Source: an uncultured Elioraea sp.
Lineage (GTDB): Bacteria; Pseudomonadota; Alphaproteobacteria; Acetobacterales; Acetobacteraceae
DNA length: 64,000 nt
Direction of reading: 5' to 3'
Assembly (NCBI GenBank): GCA_937928775.1
Contig: CALFVI010000009.1
Span: forward strand, 62,001-126,000
In this document: positions 24,873 through 33,502 of the stretch, piece after piece
How the letters are laid out: every line of letters begins with the position of its first letter
How positions within the stretch are numbered: position 1 is the stretch's first letter
The notes under the pieces: generated by a model
Told to the model about the DNA's origin: nothing
The model's database searches: none
The model's input: only the letters and a program-made list of their open reading frames with translations
Translations under genes and position numbers: made by a program

Positions 24873-25526
24873 ATGCACATGGGACGGTTGGAACGAAGCG
24901 AGGAGCGGGATCGCGCCATCGAAGCCACGTTGCCTCATGTCGCCGTTGATGGCTGGACCGAGCGCGCGCTCCACGCCGGCCTTGTGGACGCGGGGTTCGC
25001 CCCCGACGACCTCGCTTTTCTGTTCCCGCGCGGTCCGATCGAAGCGATCGAAGTCTGGGGCGACCTCGTCGACCGGCGCATGGTCGAACGCGTTCGCGAA
25101 ATGCCGCTCGGCACCATGCGGGTTCGCGACAAGGTGGCGGCAGCCGTGATGGCGCGTCTGGCTGAGGTCGAGCCGCACAAGGAGGCTGCGCGGCGCGCGC
25201 TCGCCGTCCTTGCTCTGCCCCTGAACGCGGCGGCGGCGGCGCGAATCACGGCGCGGACGGTCGATTCCGTGTGGCGCGCGATTGGCGACCGGTCTTCCGA
25301 CTTCAACTGGTACACCAAGCGGGCGACGCTTGCTGCGGTCTATGGGGCGACACTGCTGTTCTGGCTTGGCGACGACAGCCCTGGGGCGGAGCGTACGCGC
25401 GCCTTTCTCGATCGAAGGATCGATTCGCTGATGCTGATCCCTCGCCTGCAGAAGCGAATCGAGGGTGTCGTCTCTCGGCTGCCCGACCCCTTCCGCCTGC
25501 TCGGACGTCTGCGCCGGACCACGTGA
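24873..25526 (+). CDS. COQ9-family protein (ubiquinone biosynthesis)
   Basis: A 217-residue protein with the COQ9 layout: an N-terminal TetR-like helical part (DGWTERALHAGLVDAGF) and the family core SVWRAIGDRSSDFNWYTKRATLAAVYGATLLFWLGD, followed by an amphipathic C-terminus. COQ9 proteins bind lipid and assist the hydroxylase step of ubiquinone synthesis. The ATG at 24873 has GAGGACAGGGG upstream; an ATG at 24834 would overlap def. Confidence 0.9.
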   Translation: MHMGRLERSEERDRAIEATLPHVAVDGWTERALHAGLVDAGFAPDDLAFLFPRGPIEAIEVWGDLVDRRMVERVREMPLGTMRVRDKVAAAVMARLAEVEPHKEAARRALAVLALPLNAAAAARITARTVDSVWRAIGDRSSDFNWYTKRATLAAVYGATLLFWLGDDSPGAERTRAFLDRRIDSLMLIPRLQKRIEGVVSRLPDPFRLLGRLRRTT

Positions 25527-25535
25527 CCTTAGCCT

Positions 25536-25554
25536 CGCCGCCACAGGGGCGGCG
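25536..25554 (+). terminator. Putative terminator after the COQ9 gene
   Basis: A perfect 7-bp GC-rich stem (25536-25542 with 25548-25554) around a 5-base loop, ten bases after the COQ9 stop. No T-tract follows. Confidence 0.45.
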
Positions 25555-25642
25555 TAAGCGCGCGCCGCACGGGGCCCGCCTCAGGGCTGCAGCTGGGTTG
25601 GTTTTGGACTGATGCGCAGCGGCGTTGTCTCCGATCCTGCCC

Positions 25643-25659
25643 GCAACCCTCCGGGTTGC
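25643..25659 (-). terminator. Putative terminator after the chemoreceptor gene
   Basis: A perfect 7-bp stem (25643-25649 with 25653-25659) and a 3-base loop, 24 bases beyond the stop of the minus-strand chemoreceptor gene. It may act for both converging genes. Confidence 0.45.
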
Positions 25660-25682
25660 TTGCCGTCAATCACGAAGACCGG

Positions 25683-27368
25683 TCAGGCCGCCCGCACTTG
25701 GGCGAGGAATCGTTCGATCTCGCGCTTCAGTTCCTCGGCAGAGGTGGCGACGGCGGCCGAGGCGGTGGCCACCTCCTCCGTCCGGCCAGCGGCCGCACCG
25801 CCAATGCGGGCGAGGTCTGCCACGCGGCCGGACACCTCACGCGTCCCGTTCGCCGCTTCCTGCACGTTCCGCGCGATCTCGCGCGTCGCCGCCCCTTGCT
25901 CCTCGACCGCGGCGGCGATTGCCGAGGCGATCCGGCTCACTTCATCGATCACGCTGCCGATGGCGCGGATCGCTTCCACGGCGCGCCCGGTTTCGCTCTG
26001 GATGGCAGCGATCTGTCCGCCGATCTCCTCGGTTGCCTTGGCCGTCTGGGTCGCCAGGTTCTTCACCTCGGAGGCGACCACCGCAAACCCTTTCCCTGCA
26101 TCTCCGGCACGCGCCGCCTCGATGGTCGCGTTGAGCGCCAACAGGTTGGTCTGCCCGGCGATGTCGCCGATCAGTCGCACCACATCGCCGATGCGCTTGG
26201 CGCTCTCAGCGAGCCCCTGCACGGTTGTGTCCGTCTCGCGCGCTTTCGCCACCGCAGCGGCGGCGACGTGCGCACTCTCCGCCACCTGACGCGTGATCTC
26301 GGCGATCGAGGCGCTGAGCTCCTCGGCCGCCGAGGCGACCGTCGCCACATTGCTGGAAGCCTGGTCTGCCGCCACGCCCGCCGCACCCGATCCTTCCGCA
26401 ACCGAATTGGCAAAGTGGCGAAGAGCGTTGACGGCCGTGTCGAGCCCGCCCACCGACCGCCCGACCTCGCCGATCAGATGCTCGGCTTGCGCATTGAAGC
26501 GGCGGACCTCCTCGGCCAGGGCAAGCGCGCGCTTCTCCTTCGCCTCGGCCTCGGCCCTCCGCGCCGTCTCCAGCGCCCGACGCTCCTCGATCGCGGCACG
26601 GAACGTCTCTGCCGCGCGTGCCACCAGCCCCACCTCGTCTCGCCGGTCCGCTCCGGGAATGGAGATGTCGCTTCGTCCGGACGCAAGAGATTGCAAAGCC
26701 GTACTGACGCCGCGAAGGGGAGACACCAGGCCGCGCGAGACAGTGAGCCAGGCAAGCAGTGAGGCCACGAGCAGCCCAGCGACAGTGCCGAGGGCAAGCC
26801 ATCCGATCAGCCGCCCGGCCAGACCTTCCACGGCGCGGGTCGCCGCCTCCACCTCAGCCGCGGTTGCCCGCGCGGCAGCGTCCAAGGCCGTGTTGAAGGC
26901 CTGACGGTTGCGCCGATTCTCATCGTTGTTGCCGAGGCGGTTGACCGCCTCGATGCTCTCCTCCACCCCGACTCGGGCCAGTTCGGTGCGCAGGCGGATG
27001 AAGTCGTGCGCCGAGGCGACTAGAGGCGCGATCGAATCGCGCCGTTCGGCCGGCAACAGAGCCTGCCAGCGCGCAAGGTCCGCATCCATCTGGGCGAGGA
27101 AACGCCGCATCCCCTGGGCGAAGGGACGGGCCCGCTCGGTGGAGGGCGACATGTAGATGCCGCGGCTGTCCATCACCACGGCGTAGACGAGGCCGTTCAA
27201 CCGCTCGGCGATCTGCGCCCGCTCGGAGGCGTTCTGCAGCTCGCGCACGGCGCGGTCGTAGGTCCTGAGGCCGAACGTGGCCCCGGCCAGCACAGCACAA
27301 GCCACTAAAGCCACGACCCCGACCGCCAGCGAGATCTTCGCCGTAAGCGGGGCGGTTGAACAGCACAA
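25683..27368 (-). CDS. Methyl-accepting chemotaxis protein
   Basis: A 561-residue chemoreceptor. It has a first membrane helix ([21 protein letters not shown]), a periplasmic four-helix-type sensor of about 160 residues ([19 protein letters not shown]), a second helix ([22 protein letters not shown]), a HAMP domain ([21 protein letters not shown]) and the signalling domain. The conserved hairpin tip reads [35 protein letters not shown]. No CheB/CheR-binding pentapeptide is seen. The start is uncertain: a TTG at 27368, after AAGGAGG, gives a suitable N-terminus and no in-frame ATG or GTG fits better. No che genes are nearby. Confidence 0.92.
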   Translation of the reverse strand: MCCSTAPLTAKISLAVGVVALVACAVLAGATFGLRTYDRAVRELQNASERAQIAERLNGLVYAVVMDSRGIYMSPSTERARPFAQGMRRFLAQMDADLARWQALLPAERRDSIAPLVASAHDFIRLRTELARVGVEESIEAVNRLGNNDENRRNRQAFNTALDAAARATAAEVEAATRAVEGLAGRLIGWLALGTVAGLLVASLLAWLTVSRGLVSPLRGVSTALQSLASGRSDISIPGADRRDEVGLVARAAETFRAAIEERRALETARRAEAEAKEKRALALAEEVRRFNAQAEHLIGEVGRSVGGLDTAVNALRHFANSVAEGSGAAGVAADQASSNVATVASAAEELSASIAEITRQVAESAHVAAAAVAKARETDTTVQGLAESAKRIGDVVRLIGDIAGQTNLLALNATIEAARAGDAGKGFAVVASEVKNLATQTAKATEEIGGQIAAIQSETGRAVEAIRAIGSVIDEVSRIASAIAAAVEEQGAATREIARNVQEAANGTREVSGRVADLARIGGAAAGRTEEVATASAAVATSAEELKREIERFLAQVRAA

Positions 27369-27551
27369 CCCTCGGTCGAAAATCCTCCTTGCGTGGGAAG
27401 GGAACGACGGTAGACGGCGGCGTGCGAAACAGTGAAAAAAGCTCGCTTTCCACCCATAACGACCGTCCCAGCCAGCACGTCGCGCGTTGCTCCCTTTGCC
27501 GCGCGCGCCGCGCGCTTTCGGACGAAGCAAGCGTCAGGCTAAGCTTCGTGC

Positions 27552-28223
27552 ATGAACATGCTGGCGCCCCCGCCGGTCCGCCTCGGCTGCGAGGTCGTCT
27601 TCGACCTCGTCTGCCCGTGGTGCTGGATCGGGCTCAGGCGACTGAAGCGCGCTCTCGCCCACCGCCCCGATCTCGCTGTCGAGGTGACCTTTCGCCCGTT
27701 TCTGCTCAATCCTGAGATGCCGGCGCGCGGGATGCCGCAGGGCGAATACCTGCAGCGGAAGTTCGGCGGCGAGGACAGGGCGCGACGGTTGCAGGCCGCC
27801 ATCCTCGCGGTCGGCGAACAGGAGGGCATCCAGTTCCGCTTCGATCGCATTCCACGCACACCGCCCACGCTTCAGGCGCATCGGCTTGTTCGCCTCGCGG
27901 CGCGCGAGGGCCGCGCTTGGCCGGTGATCGAGGCCCTGTTCAGCGCGCATTTCCGGGACGGGCGCGACATCGGCGATCGTGCGGTCCTCGCCGCCATCGC
28001 GGCCGAGGCCGGGCTTGAGCGAGCGTCCCTCGCGGCGCTCGCGGCGGACGACGACGAGACCGAGCAGGTGATGCTGGAGAACCTTCGATCTCACCGGCTC
28101 GGCATCAACGGCGTGCCGTGCTTCGTGATCGCCGGCCAGCATGCCGTTGCCGGAGCGCAGGAGCCGGAAGTGATGGAACGGCTGTTCGAACTCGCTGCGA
28201 TGGAGCTGCAGGGCCTTCTGTGA
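27552..28223 (+). CDS. DsbA-family oxidoreductase (FrnE-like)
   Basis: A 223-residue thioredoxin-fold protein with the active-site motif CPWC in VFDLVCPWCWIGLRRL (about residues 20-23) and the cis-Pro loop INGVPCFVI. There is no signal peptide, so it acts in the cytoplasm, as expected of the FrnE/2-hydroxychromene-2-carboxylate isomerase-like branch. The extra Cys in GVPCFV is notable. The stop codon lies at the foot of a 9-bp hairpin. Confidence 0.9.
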   Translation: MNMLAPPPVRLGCEVVFDLVCPWCWIGLRRLKRALAHRPDLAVEVTFRPFLLNPEMPARGMPQGEYLQRKFGGEDRARRLQAAILAVGEQEGIQFRFDRIPRTPPTLQAHRLVRLAAREGRAWPVIEALFSAHFRDGRDIGDRAVLAAIAAEAGLERASLAALAADDDETEQVMLENLRSHRLGINGVPCFVIAGQHAVAGAQEPEVMERLFELAAMELQGLL

Positions 28224-28255
28224 GCGGTGACGGAGCAGGTTCGAGATCACCGCTC
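28222..28255 (+). terminator. Putative terminator after the DsbA-like gene
   Basis: A perfect 9-bp stem (28222-28230 with 28247-28255) begins inside the stop codon, with a 16-base loop and a short GGTTT after it. The large loop makes the assignment tentative. Confidence 0.4.
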
Positions 28256-28712
28256 GGTTTGCGCCATCCTCTGCCATACCCCGGGAGCGTGCGCCGCCAA
28301 GCCGTGACCCCTGAGCCTCTGCAGCGCAGGCAATGAGCTAGCGGAACGGCGATGCTTGCCACATTCTCCCGGCCGGCCTCAGTGCGCGGACCCGCCCCAC
28401 CCCAGGATAGTCCGTATTCAGAGGACGCCCCGAGGATGGATGCTGCGCAGAAGCCGAAGAAGAATAAGGGCGGATTAGGATGGTGGGGAGGCTGCGCTGG
28501 CGGGGGGCCTACGGTCTCCTGGGCTTCACCCCCCAAGTCACATCACACCGCGGGAAGCAAAGCCGTGGCCTGTTGATCAACAGAACCTACCCAAGCGCTC
28601 ACTCCAGTATGGCGCGCTTCCTCAAAAGGACATCCATGATCGAGACATTGCCCGAACCATGAAAGGGATGAGGTGCCCATGGGCTGCCAAAAACAGTGAA
28701 CTTAAGCTTCGG
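28256..28712. other. Gene-free stretch at the left edge of the accessory cluster
   Basis: Some 450 bases where no frame reads like a protein and no RNA gene was recognised. Base composition becomes clearly less GC-rich from about 28560 onward, marking the border between core genes and the glycan-type cluster. Confidence 0.5.
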
Positions 28713-29555
28713 TTAGAGGCGCCGATAAACATATTCGTCACAACCAGATCCAAAAACACCACTGTCACGCCCAAACCAACGCCCAGATCGAGCAAAAATT
28801 CTTTCTTTCACAAACGATAAACCTTGCATCACAGCATCAACTTCACCAGACGAAATGGTTTCGTAAGGCCAGCCACCCATCCAGTCATGGACATCATGAT
28901 AGAAATCCATACCTCGGTTTGTGCGATACGTTGCGACGTAGTCGCTGAAACGCCTCCCGGTAGCCAAGAGCCCCAACTTGAACAATGCAACATAGAGGTT
29001 TCGGGCGCGGCTCTGCGCTTGAGGAGAAGCATGCGCATACCACCGCTTTTCTCGTTTCCAGAACCAATCCATCCAAGTCCGACGATAAAGAGAAAAAATC
29101 AAATAACCCTCTGGCGATACCAAATCGGCAGAACAACGCAAGGCGCGCTGCAAGTCGCCCGTATGATGTAGAACCCCCCAGGAATAAACAATATCAAATA
29201 TTCCCATGGTATCGCTCGAGAGATCAAAAACGCTTTTGTGTTCTACATGCCAATTCTGCCCTTGCGCAAATCGGTCAAGCACAGCACGGGTTGTCGCAAC
29301 GCTATCTGGATCAATATCGAGAGCTATAACTTCCTGGGCTCCGAGGCGCAGGGCAGCCAAACTGTGTAATCCTGAGCCGCTGCCAATGTCGAGAAATCGT
29401 TTTCCATCCAAGCGTTGCCAATCCAAAAGTCACGAAAGGCCTCTGACCGCTTCTGAAATCTCCTCTTCGGATATTTTTTCAGCATAGCTCGCCCAGTTTT
29501 TGCCAAAGGCAAACCAAGATTGCTGTGATAAGCCACTGTTCATCTTGCTGTTCAT
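28713..29555 (-). pseudogene. Class I SAM-dependent methyltransferase interrupted by an in-frame TGA
   Basis: Read from the ATG at 29543 (or 29555, preceded by AAGGGA), the frame gives the typical N-terminus SWFAFGKNWASYAEKISEEE, then GLS, a TGA at 29430-29432, and continues without shift into LLDWQRLDGKRFLDIGSGSG. The SAM motif I (DIGSGSG), motif II (VIALDID) and YSWGVLHHTGDL are intact downstream. Where relatives have an Arg codon, CGA to TGA would explain the stop by one transition. A TTG at 29426 could in principle restart translation and give 237 residues lacking the N-terminal helix. Low GC relative to neighbours. The substrate is unknown; the cluster suggests a glycan or lipid carrier. 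Confidence 0.82.
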
Positions 29556-29958
29556 TCCCTTATGCACTGAAACCGACCAAAGATACAGCGATCGTCAATT
29601 CCTTCAACGTCGTGCAGTGGCATTCGACGATGCTGTCGATACCTCGCTGCCGTCAACTGCAGGCTTGATCAATCCCCGTCTCCTGTCTCAGATTTCCGTA
29701 AACACGCGCGGTTGAAGAGACAAGCATCATTTGCAAGTCAAAGCAACGGCATCTTAAAATGGCACGAACACCCTGTTATGCTGCACTGCTCATTGAGAGA
29801 GATCATTGAAAGAGAAAGCTCGACGAATTCGGTTGGCCCCAGTCTGATCGTGCAACGGCATTTAGCCATGTGCGGTTCGCAGCAAGGGACAATGAAGCCC
29901 CATCGCAAACGCGGCGGATACTGAATAGACCGTGCCAGGGCGGGGGTAAAAACCGCCG

Positions 29959-29972
29959 GCACTCGGTTTTGC
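29959..29972. repeat. 14-bp direct repeat, copy 1
   Basis: Sequence GCACTCGGTTTTGC, identical to a second copy that starts 22 bases further on. It is A/T-richer than the surroundings. Confidence 0.7.
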
Positions 29973-29980
29973 CGTTTCCA

Positions 29981-29994
29981 GCACTCGGTTTTGC
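29981..29994. repeat. 14-bp direct repeat, copy 2
   Basis: Identical to copy 1 at 29959, separated by 8 bases (CGTTTCCA). Two closely spaced copies suggest protein-binding sites such as transposon ends. Confidence 0.7.
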
Positions 29995-30173
29995 GGTTCA
30001 GAACGTGCGGCTCGCGAGTACCTCTCCTGCTGAAGCGGACGGAACGGTCGGAGCCGGTCTCCTGGGAGCCTCTGCAAGGTGGAGCGCGGCCACCAACCCG
30101 GCAGAGGGTCATTCCGTGACATCTTCGGCCGCTGATCAAGTGTTTCGTCGGCCCTGAGATGTGAGGCGTCGGC

Positions 30174-31322
30174 TCAGCCGCGTCTGCGGTGTTCCGCCAC
30201 AACCTGGTCGGCGAGATTGAGCCAGAGGGGGGCGATCCGCTCCGGCGCGTAGGTCTCCGCCCGGGCCACAGCGGCAGAGGCAAGAGAAGCCCGGCGGGCC
30301 GGGTCTGCCATCAGTGCAGCAAGGGCCTCGGCCAAGGCCGCGGCATTCTCGGGCGGAACCAACACGCCGTGCGCCCCTCCTTCCAGGATCTCGCGCGGGC
30401 CGTGCGGGCAATCGGCCGCCACAACCGGCAGGCCACAGGCCATGGCTTCGATCAACGTGTTGCCAAACCCCTCGGAGCGTGAGGGAAAGGCGAACACCCC
30501 GCCCACTGCTGCTGCGGCACGCAACAGCGCAGCAGGATCCTTTGCCGCCCCCGGCAGGTGCACGCGACCAGCCAAACCAAGCCCCGCCACCTGCGCTTCA
30601 AGAGACGGCCGCTCTGGCCCCTCGCCGATGACCGTCAGATGCCAGGCAGGAAAACGCCCCGCTAGCCTGGCAAAGGCATCAATCAACACATCAAAACCCT
30701 TCTTCGGGTGCAAACGGCCAAGGGCCATGATGTGCGGAGCGGAAGGGGGATCGAGCCTCGGGTCATCCGCCGCAGGCCCGGCGGCAGTGAGCTGCACAGC
30801 GTTGGGGATCACCACCACCTGGCCGGGGCGAAGCCACGCGCGCTCCCTGGCAATGCCTTCGCTGAGGGCAACCACCCGCGCCGCACGCGGGTACAAAAGC
30901 CGCACCGCGGCACGCCACGGCCCCCGCTCCAGAGAGTCCTGGCTCGGCGCACAGCGATCCGACACGATCACCGGCACACCAGTGCCAAGGGAAGCGAGAA
31001 GACAGAGACAATTCACCTGCATCTGAAGGGAGATGGCCAAGTCGGGGGCAAGCTCCTGCAATGCTGTGCGCAGGCGCCTTGCGCGCTGGAGATTGGCCAC
31101 GGCGCCGGAGAGCCAGTTCGCCGATACACCCTGCAAGGCCAAAGGCATGCGGTTCACCCCCGCCGGAAGCGGGTAGAAGTCGGGTTCGTTGCGAAGCGTC
31201 ACCAGGGTTGTGGCCCAACCCGCCTCGGCGAAAGATCGGCAAAGGAAAGCGGCCACGCGCTCGGCGCCACCGAGCTGCAGCGAGACGCCGACGATGGCGA
31301 TGCACGGTGCCGGTTTGCTCAT
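30174..31322 (-). CDS. Glycosyltransferase family 4/1-like (GT-B fold)
   Basis: A 382-residue GT-B glycosyltransferase. The N-terminal Rossmann half has SLQLGGAERVAAFLCRSF. The nucleotide-sugar half shows ALGRLHPKKGFDVLIDAF (about residue 210), then the donor motif FPSRSEGFGNTLIEAMACGLPVVAADCPHGP, in which the second Glu of the EX7E pattern contacts the donor. It transfers a sugar from a nucleotide donor to a lipid-linked or surface glycan in the cytoplasm. GPREIL and the C-terminal helix are normal; the gene looks intact. Its ATG overlaps the stop of the upstream methyltransferase remnant by four bases (ATGA). Confidence 0.93.
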   Translation of the reverse strand: MSKPAPCIAIVGVSLQLGGAERVAAFLCRSFAEAGWATTLVTLRNEPDFYPLPAGVNRMPLALQGVSANWLSGAVANLQRARRLRTALQELAPDLAISLQMQVNCLCLLASLGTGVPVIVSDRCAPSQDSLERGPWRAAVRLLYPRAARVVALSEGIARERAWLRPGQVVVIPNAVQLTAAGPAADDPRLDPPSAPHIMALGRLHPKKGFDVLIDAFARLAGRFPAWHLTVIGEGPERPSLEAQVAGLGLAGRVHLPGAAKDPAALLRAAAAVGGVFAFPSRSEGFGNTLIEAMACGLPVVAADCPHGPREILEGGAHGVLVPPENAAALAEALAALMADPARRASLASAAVARAETYAPERIAPLWLNLADQVVAEHRRRG

Positions 31323-32055
31323 TGCCTGCTTGGTTGGGCCTGGAACGGACGCACCACGAAAACGCCGCAAGCACTGCCGAGCACGCGGCTGAGTGCGTGC
31401 CGTCGCGGAAAGGAGAGACGAGGCCCCAACACCATCCACCCCGTGTAAAACAGGCCCATGGGGTAAGCCTTCTCCACCTGCCAGCCGGCACGTTCGAAAA
31501 CCTTGCGCCAATGCGTGATGCGGAAGGTCCAGAGTTCCGTCAAGGCATTGCCCGTTTCACCGTGGCGCAGGGGCAACATTCGCGCCGCCACAGCACGTGC
31601 TAGGCCCAGCGCTCCACGCTGATGGCGGAGGGCGTGCAGAACGCCGGCGGGAATGTCGGCAAATCCACCGACCGTCGTCCAAAACCGCCAAGCAGCTGTC
31701 GGCATCACATGAACCATCCATCCCTCGGGGCGCAACACGCGCCTGCACTCAGAAAGCAAATACGGAATATCGCGCACGTGTTCAAGAACATTTGACGAAA
31801 ATACACAGTCAACTGAAGCATCTGGCAAGGGAAGGTCTCTCCCATTATACTCAATGATGAGGAAAATCCGGTGCGCGGCATACTCGGATGAAGGGACATC
31901 GACTGCCACGACATCGAGTCCACGCTCGGAGAGCCACTTGGCTTGTTGGCCCGTTCCGGCACCGAGCTCCAGCACGCGCCCCCCCGCGGCAAGAGCGGTG
32001 CGATATGCTTGCTCTCGTGTTCTCGAAGGGTGGACAGAAAAGGTAGATGGAACAT
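31319..32055 (-). pseudogene. SAM-dependent methyltransferase frameshifted at a G7 tract
   Basis: Two frames together make one methyltransferase. From the ATG at 32055 one frame gives HLPFLSTLREHESKHIAPLL and then PRGG. The run of seven G (C on the plus strand, 31979-31985) then shifts into the frame reading RVLELGAGTGQQAKWLSE, the SAM motif I, followed by DCVFSSNVLEHVRDIPYLL and a C-terminal half ending at 31319. A run of eight G would restore PRGGRVLELG. A GTG just after the tract could start a 218-residue protein missing about 30 residues. The gene lies directly upstream of, and overlaps, the glycosyltransferase gene. Confidence 0.8.
31979..31985 (-). repeat. G7 homopolymer at the methyltransferase frameshift
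   Basis: Seven identical bases inside the coding region where the two halves of the methyltransferase are out of frame by one. Such tracts slip in replication and are also a common place for assembly errors. Confidence 0.8.
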
Positions 32056-32067
32056 CTCGCGGGGGAC

Positions 32068-32087
32068 TTCGCTACAGTTCGCTACAG
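32068..32087. repeat. 10-bp tandem duplication (TTCGCTACAG)x2
   Basis: Two perfect head-to-tail copies, 13 bases upstream of the start of the frameshifted methyltransferase gene. It could be a local slippage event. Confidence 0.7.
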
Positions 32088-32244
32088 ATTGAGAGATTTG
32101 AAAACCGCCCCTACATTGGCGGCTTTATGTGCATAAGTATTACCAACGTACCTGATAAACTTTAGCCAAGATGATTTCAAGGCGGATGCAACAGGCCTCC
32201 CAGCCAGAGCACATCGGGCGAGCACATCCTCGCAAACGCAAAAG

Positions 32245-32282
32245 GGTCGGTGCCGCCACACCCTGACGGTTCGTTCCCTTGC
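32245..32282. repeat. 38-bp direct repeat, copy 1
   Basis: Begins GGTCGGTGCCGCCACACC and ends GGTTCGTTCCCTTGC. It matches copy 2 at 36 of 38 positions, with the two differences adjacent (CT versus GG) in the middle. It contains the small inverted repeat GGTG/CACC. Confidence 0.8.
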
Positions 32283-32314
32283 CACGTACGCTTGCTCAGC
32301 GCACCGGCGCCCGT

Positions 32315-32352
32315 GGTCGGTGCCGCCACACCGGGACGGTTCGTTCCCTTGC
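32315..32352. repeat. 38-bp direct repeat, copy 2
   Basis: Second copy of the repeat at 32245, 70 bases from it start to start, leaving 32 bases of unrelated sequence between. No third copy follows at the same spacing on either side. Confidence 0.8.
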
Positions 32353-32363
32353 AGGGGTCATGC

Positions 32364-33405
32364 TCAGACGCCCAATACAGTCCGACGGTCGTCACCGGCG
32401 GTTATGCAGAGGAGATTTTGTGTGGCGCCTGAGTCCCGCTGAACGCTCTCTTCATAACGGGACAAGACGAACGGAACGAGGCGACCGCCAAATCCTATTT
32501 CAAACAAAAAATACCCGTGGCTTTCAAGCCAGGAGACAATCTGATCCACCGTGAATCCAGCGGCCAATGCCGTTGCCGCATTGAGTTCCAACATTAGGAT
32601 GGGCTTGTGCTTTGTGATCGTTTGCTGCGAACCCTGAAGCAGCCGCAGTTCTGCACCTTCGACATCAATCTTCATGACTGATGGAGCAAGATCGGGATAC
32701 GCCTCATCGAGAGCGACCAACTCAACGTGTTCGCAGGTGCAATCAACGTCGGCCCCAAATCCTGTCATCCCACCGCCAACGATGCGTGCGACGCCATCAC
32801 CGAGAGGGAACCCGGAGGAAGCCCGTCGACACAGCGGAATAGCAAGCTCAGCATGCAGCGAGCCGGTCGGCCAACCCGCGGCCGTCGACCATGATGTTGT
32901 GAAGCCCATTTCGGCTCGCGATACGGCGCAGACGCGTTGCAAGATGAAGCTGTGGTTCGAAGGCAATCACGCTGCCGCGCGCGCCCACCGCCTTCGCTGC
33001 CACGAGGGCAAACTCGCCGGTGTTCGCGCCGCAATCGACGAACACATCACCGGGACGAAGAACCCGCTTCAGAAGAGCGATTTCCCATCGTTCATAAAAA
33101 CCGCTGTAAAAGCTTCGGTTGCCAAGTTCGTTTGCCAAATCGAGCTCGGTTGTCAATGTCCCATCAAAATCGCTCACCTCAATTCTAAGCGGTATGGGTC
33201 CAATCATGCAGCGGATCTTTTCCGCCAAGCCCGCGAACCCGCGAACACGATACATGGGTATCGTGATCTTCCTCGCCAATTTCAGCGCTGCCGCTAGCGC
33301 TCGCTCGCGCTTCGTCCTCGGCAGTGGTGACTCGCCTGAGACTGGCAGGCTCGCGTTCGGCCTACCCTCATCCGAGAGCGACGGAGCACTGTTCGCACTG
33401 TGCAT
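32364..33405 (-). pseudogene. FkbM-family methyltransferase with a frameshift
   Basis: From an ATG at 33405 (GGAGGATCC just upstream) the frame runs through PGDVFVDCGANTGEFALVAAKAVG (SAM motif I) and FEPQLHLATRLRRIASRNGLHN to GLADRLAAC and a stop at about 32850. The rest of the domain continues in another frame from about 32862: GSLHAELAIPLCRRASSG, LGDGVARIVGGG, then PSVMKIDVEGAELRLLQGS, which is the FkbM hallmark, and the C-terminus to 32364. One extra base or two missing bases near 32857-32865 explains it. FkbM enzymes O-methylate sugars and polyketides. No full-length product can be made. Confidence 0.85.
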
Positions 33406-33407
33406 TT

Positions 33408-33416
33408 GGATCCTCC
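33408..33416 (-). promoter_or_regulatory. Ribosome-binding site of the FkbM-type gene
   Basis: GGAGGATCC two bases before the ATG at 33405. It favours this start over an ATG at 33486, which would leave only 16 bases to the divergent asnB start. Confidence 0.6.
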
Positions 33417-33502
33417 ACGGAACGTTCCGATCCGACGTGGGGCGGGACAGGCCCAGCGCGCCGCTGGCCTTTGCAAGGCCAAGCATTTAAGACGCTGCGG
33501 TA

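Larger units (their letters stand above)
29556..30173. other. Gene-free stretch with short direct repeats
   Basis: About 600 bases with no supported gene on either strand. It contains two identical 14-base repeats (see separate entries) next to a run of A, an arrangement reminiscent of the repeated transposase-binding ends of IS21-type elements, but no transposase fragment could be recognised. Probably the scar of an insertion or recombination event. Confidence 0.4.
32056..32363. other. Intergenic repeat-bearing stretch between two methyltransferase remnants
   Basis: About 300 bases with no supported gene. It contains a perfect 10-bp tandem duplication and two 38-bp near-identical repeats (entries below). 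The part near 32085-32170 is AT-rich. Confidence 0.5.

Noticed and set aside
28217-28260. tRNA-like element (GGTTCGA within a stem-loop)
   Set aside because: Only one hairpin forms, with no acceptor or anticodon arms; better explained as a terminator-like hairpin at the DsbA gene end.
29430-29432. TGA read as selenocysteine
   Set aside because: The homologous position is expected to be Arg, not Cys, it lies outside the active site, and no selenocysteine machinery or convincing downstream SECIS-like hairpin was seen.
32245-32352. Minimal CRISPR array (two 38-bp repeats, 32-bp spacer)
   Set aside because: Only two copies, two adjacent mismatches in the centre, no third unit at the same period and no cas genes. 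Treated as a dispersed direct repeat.
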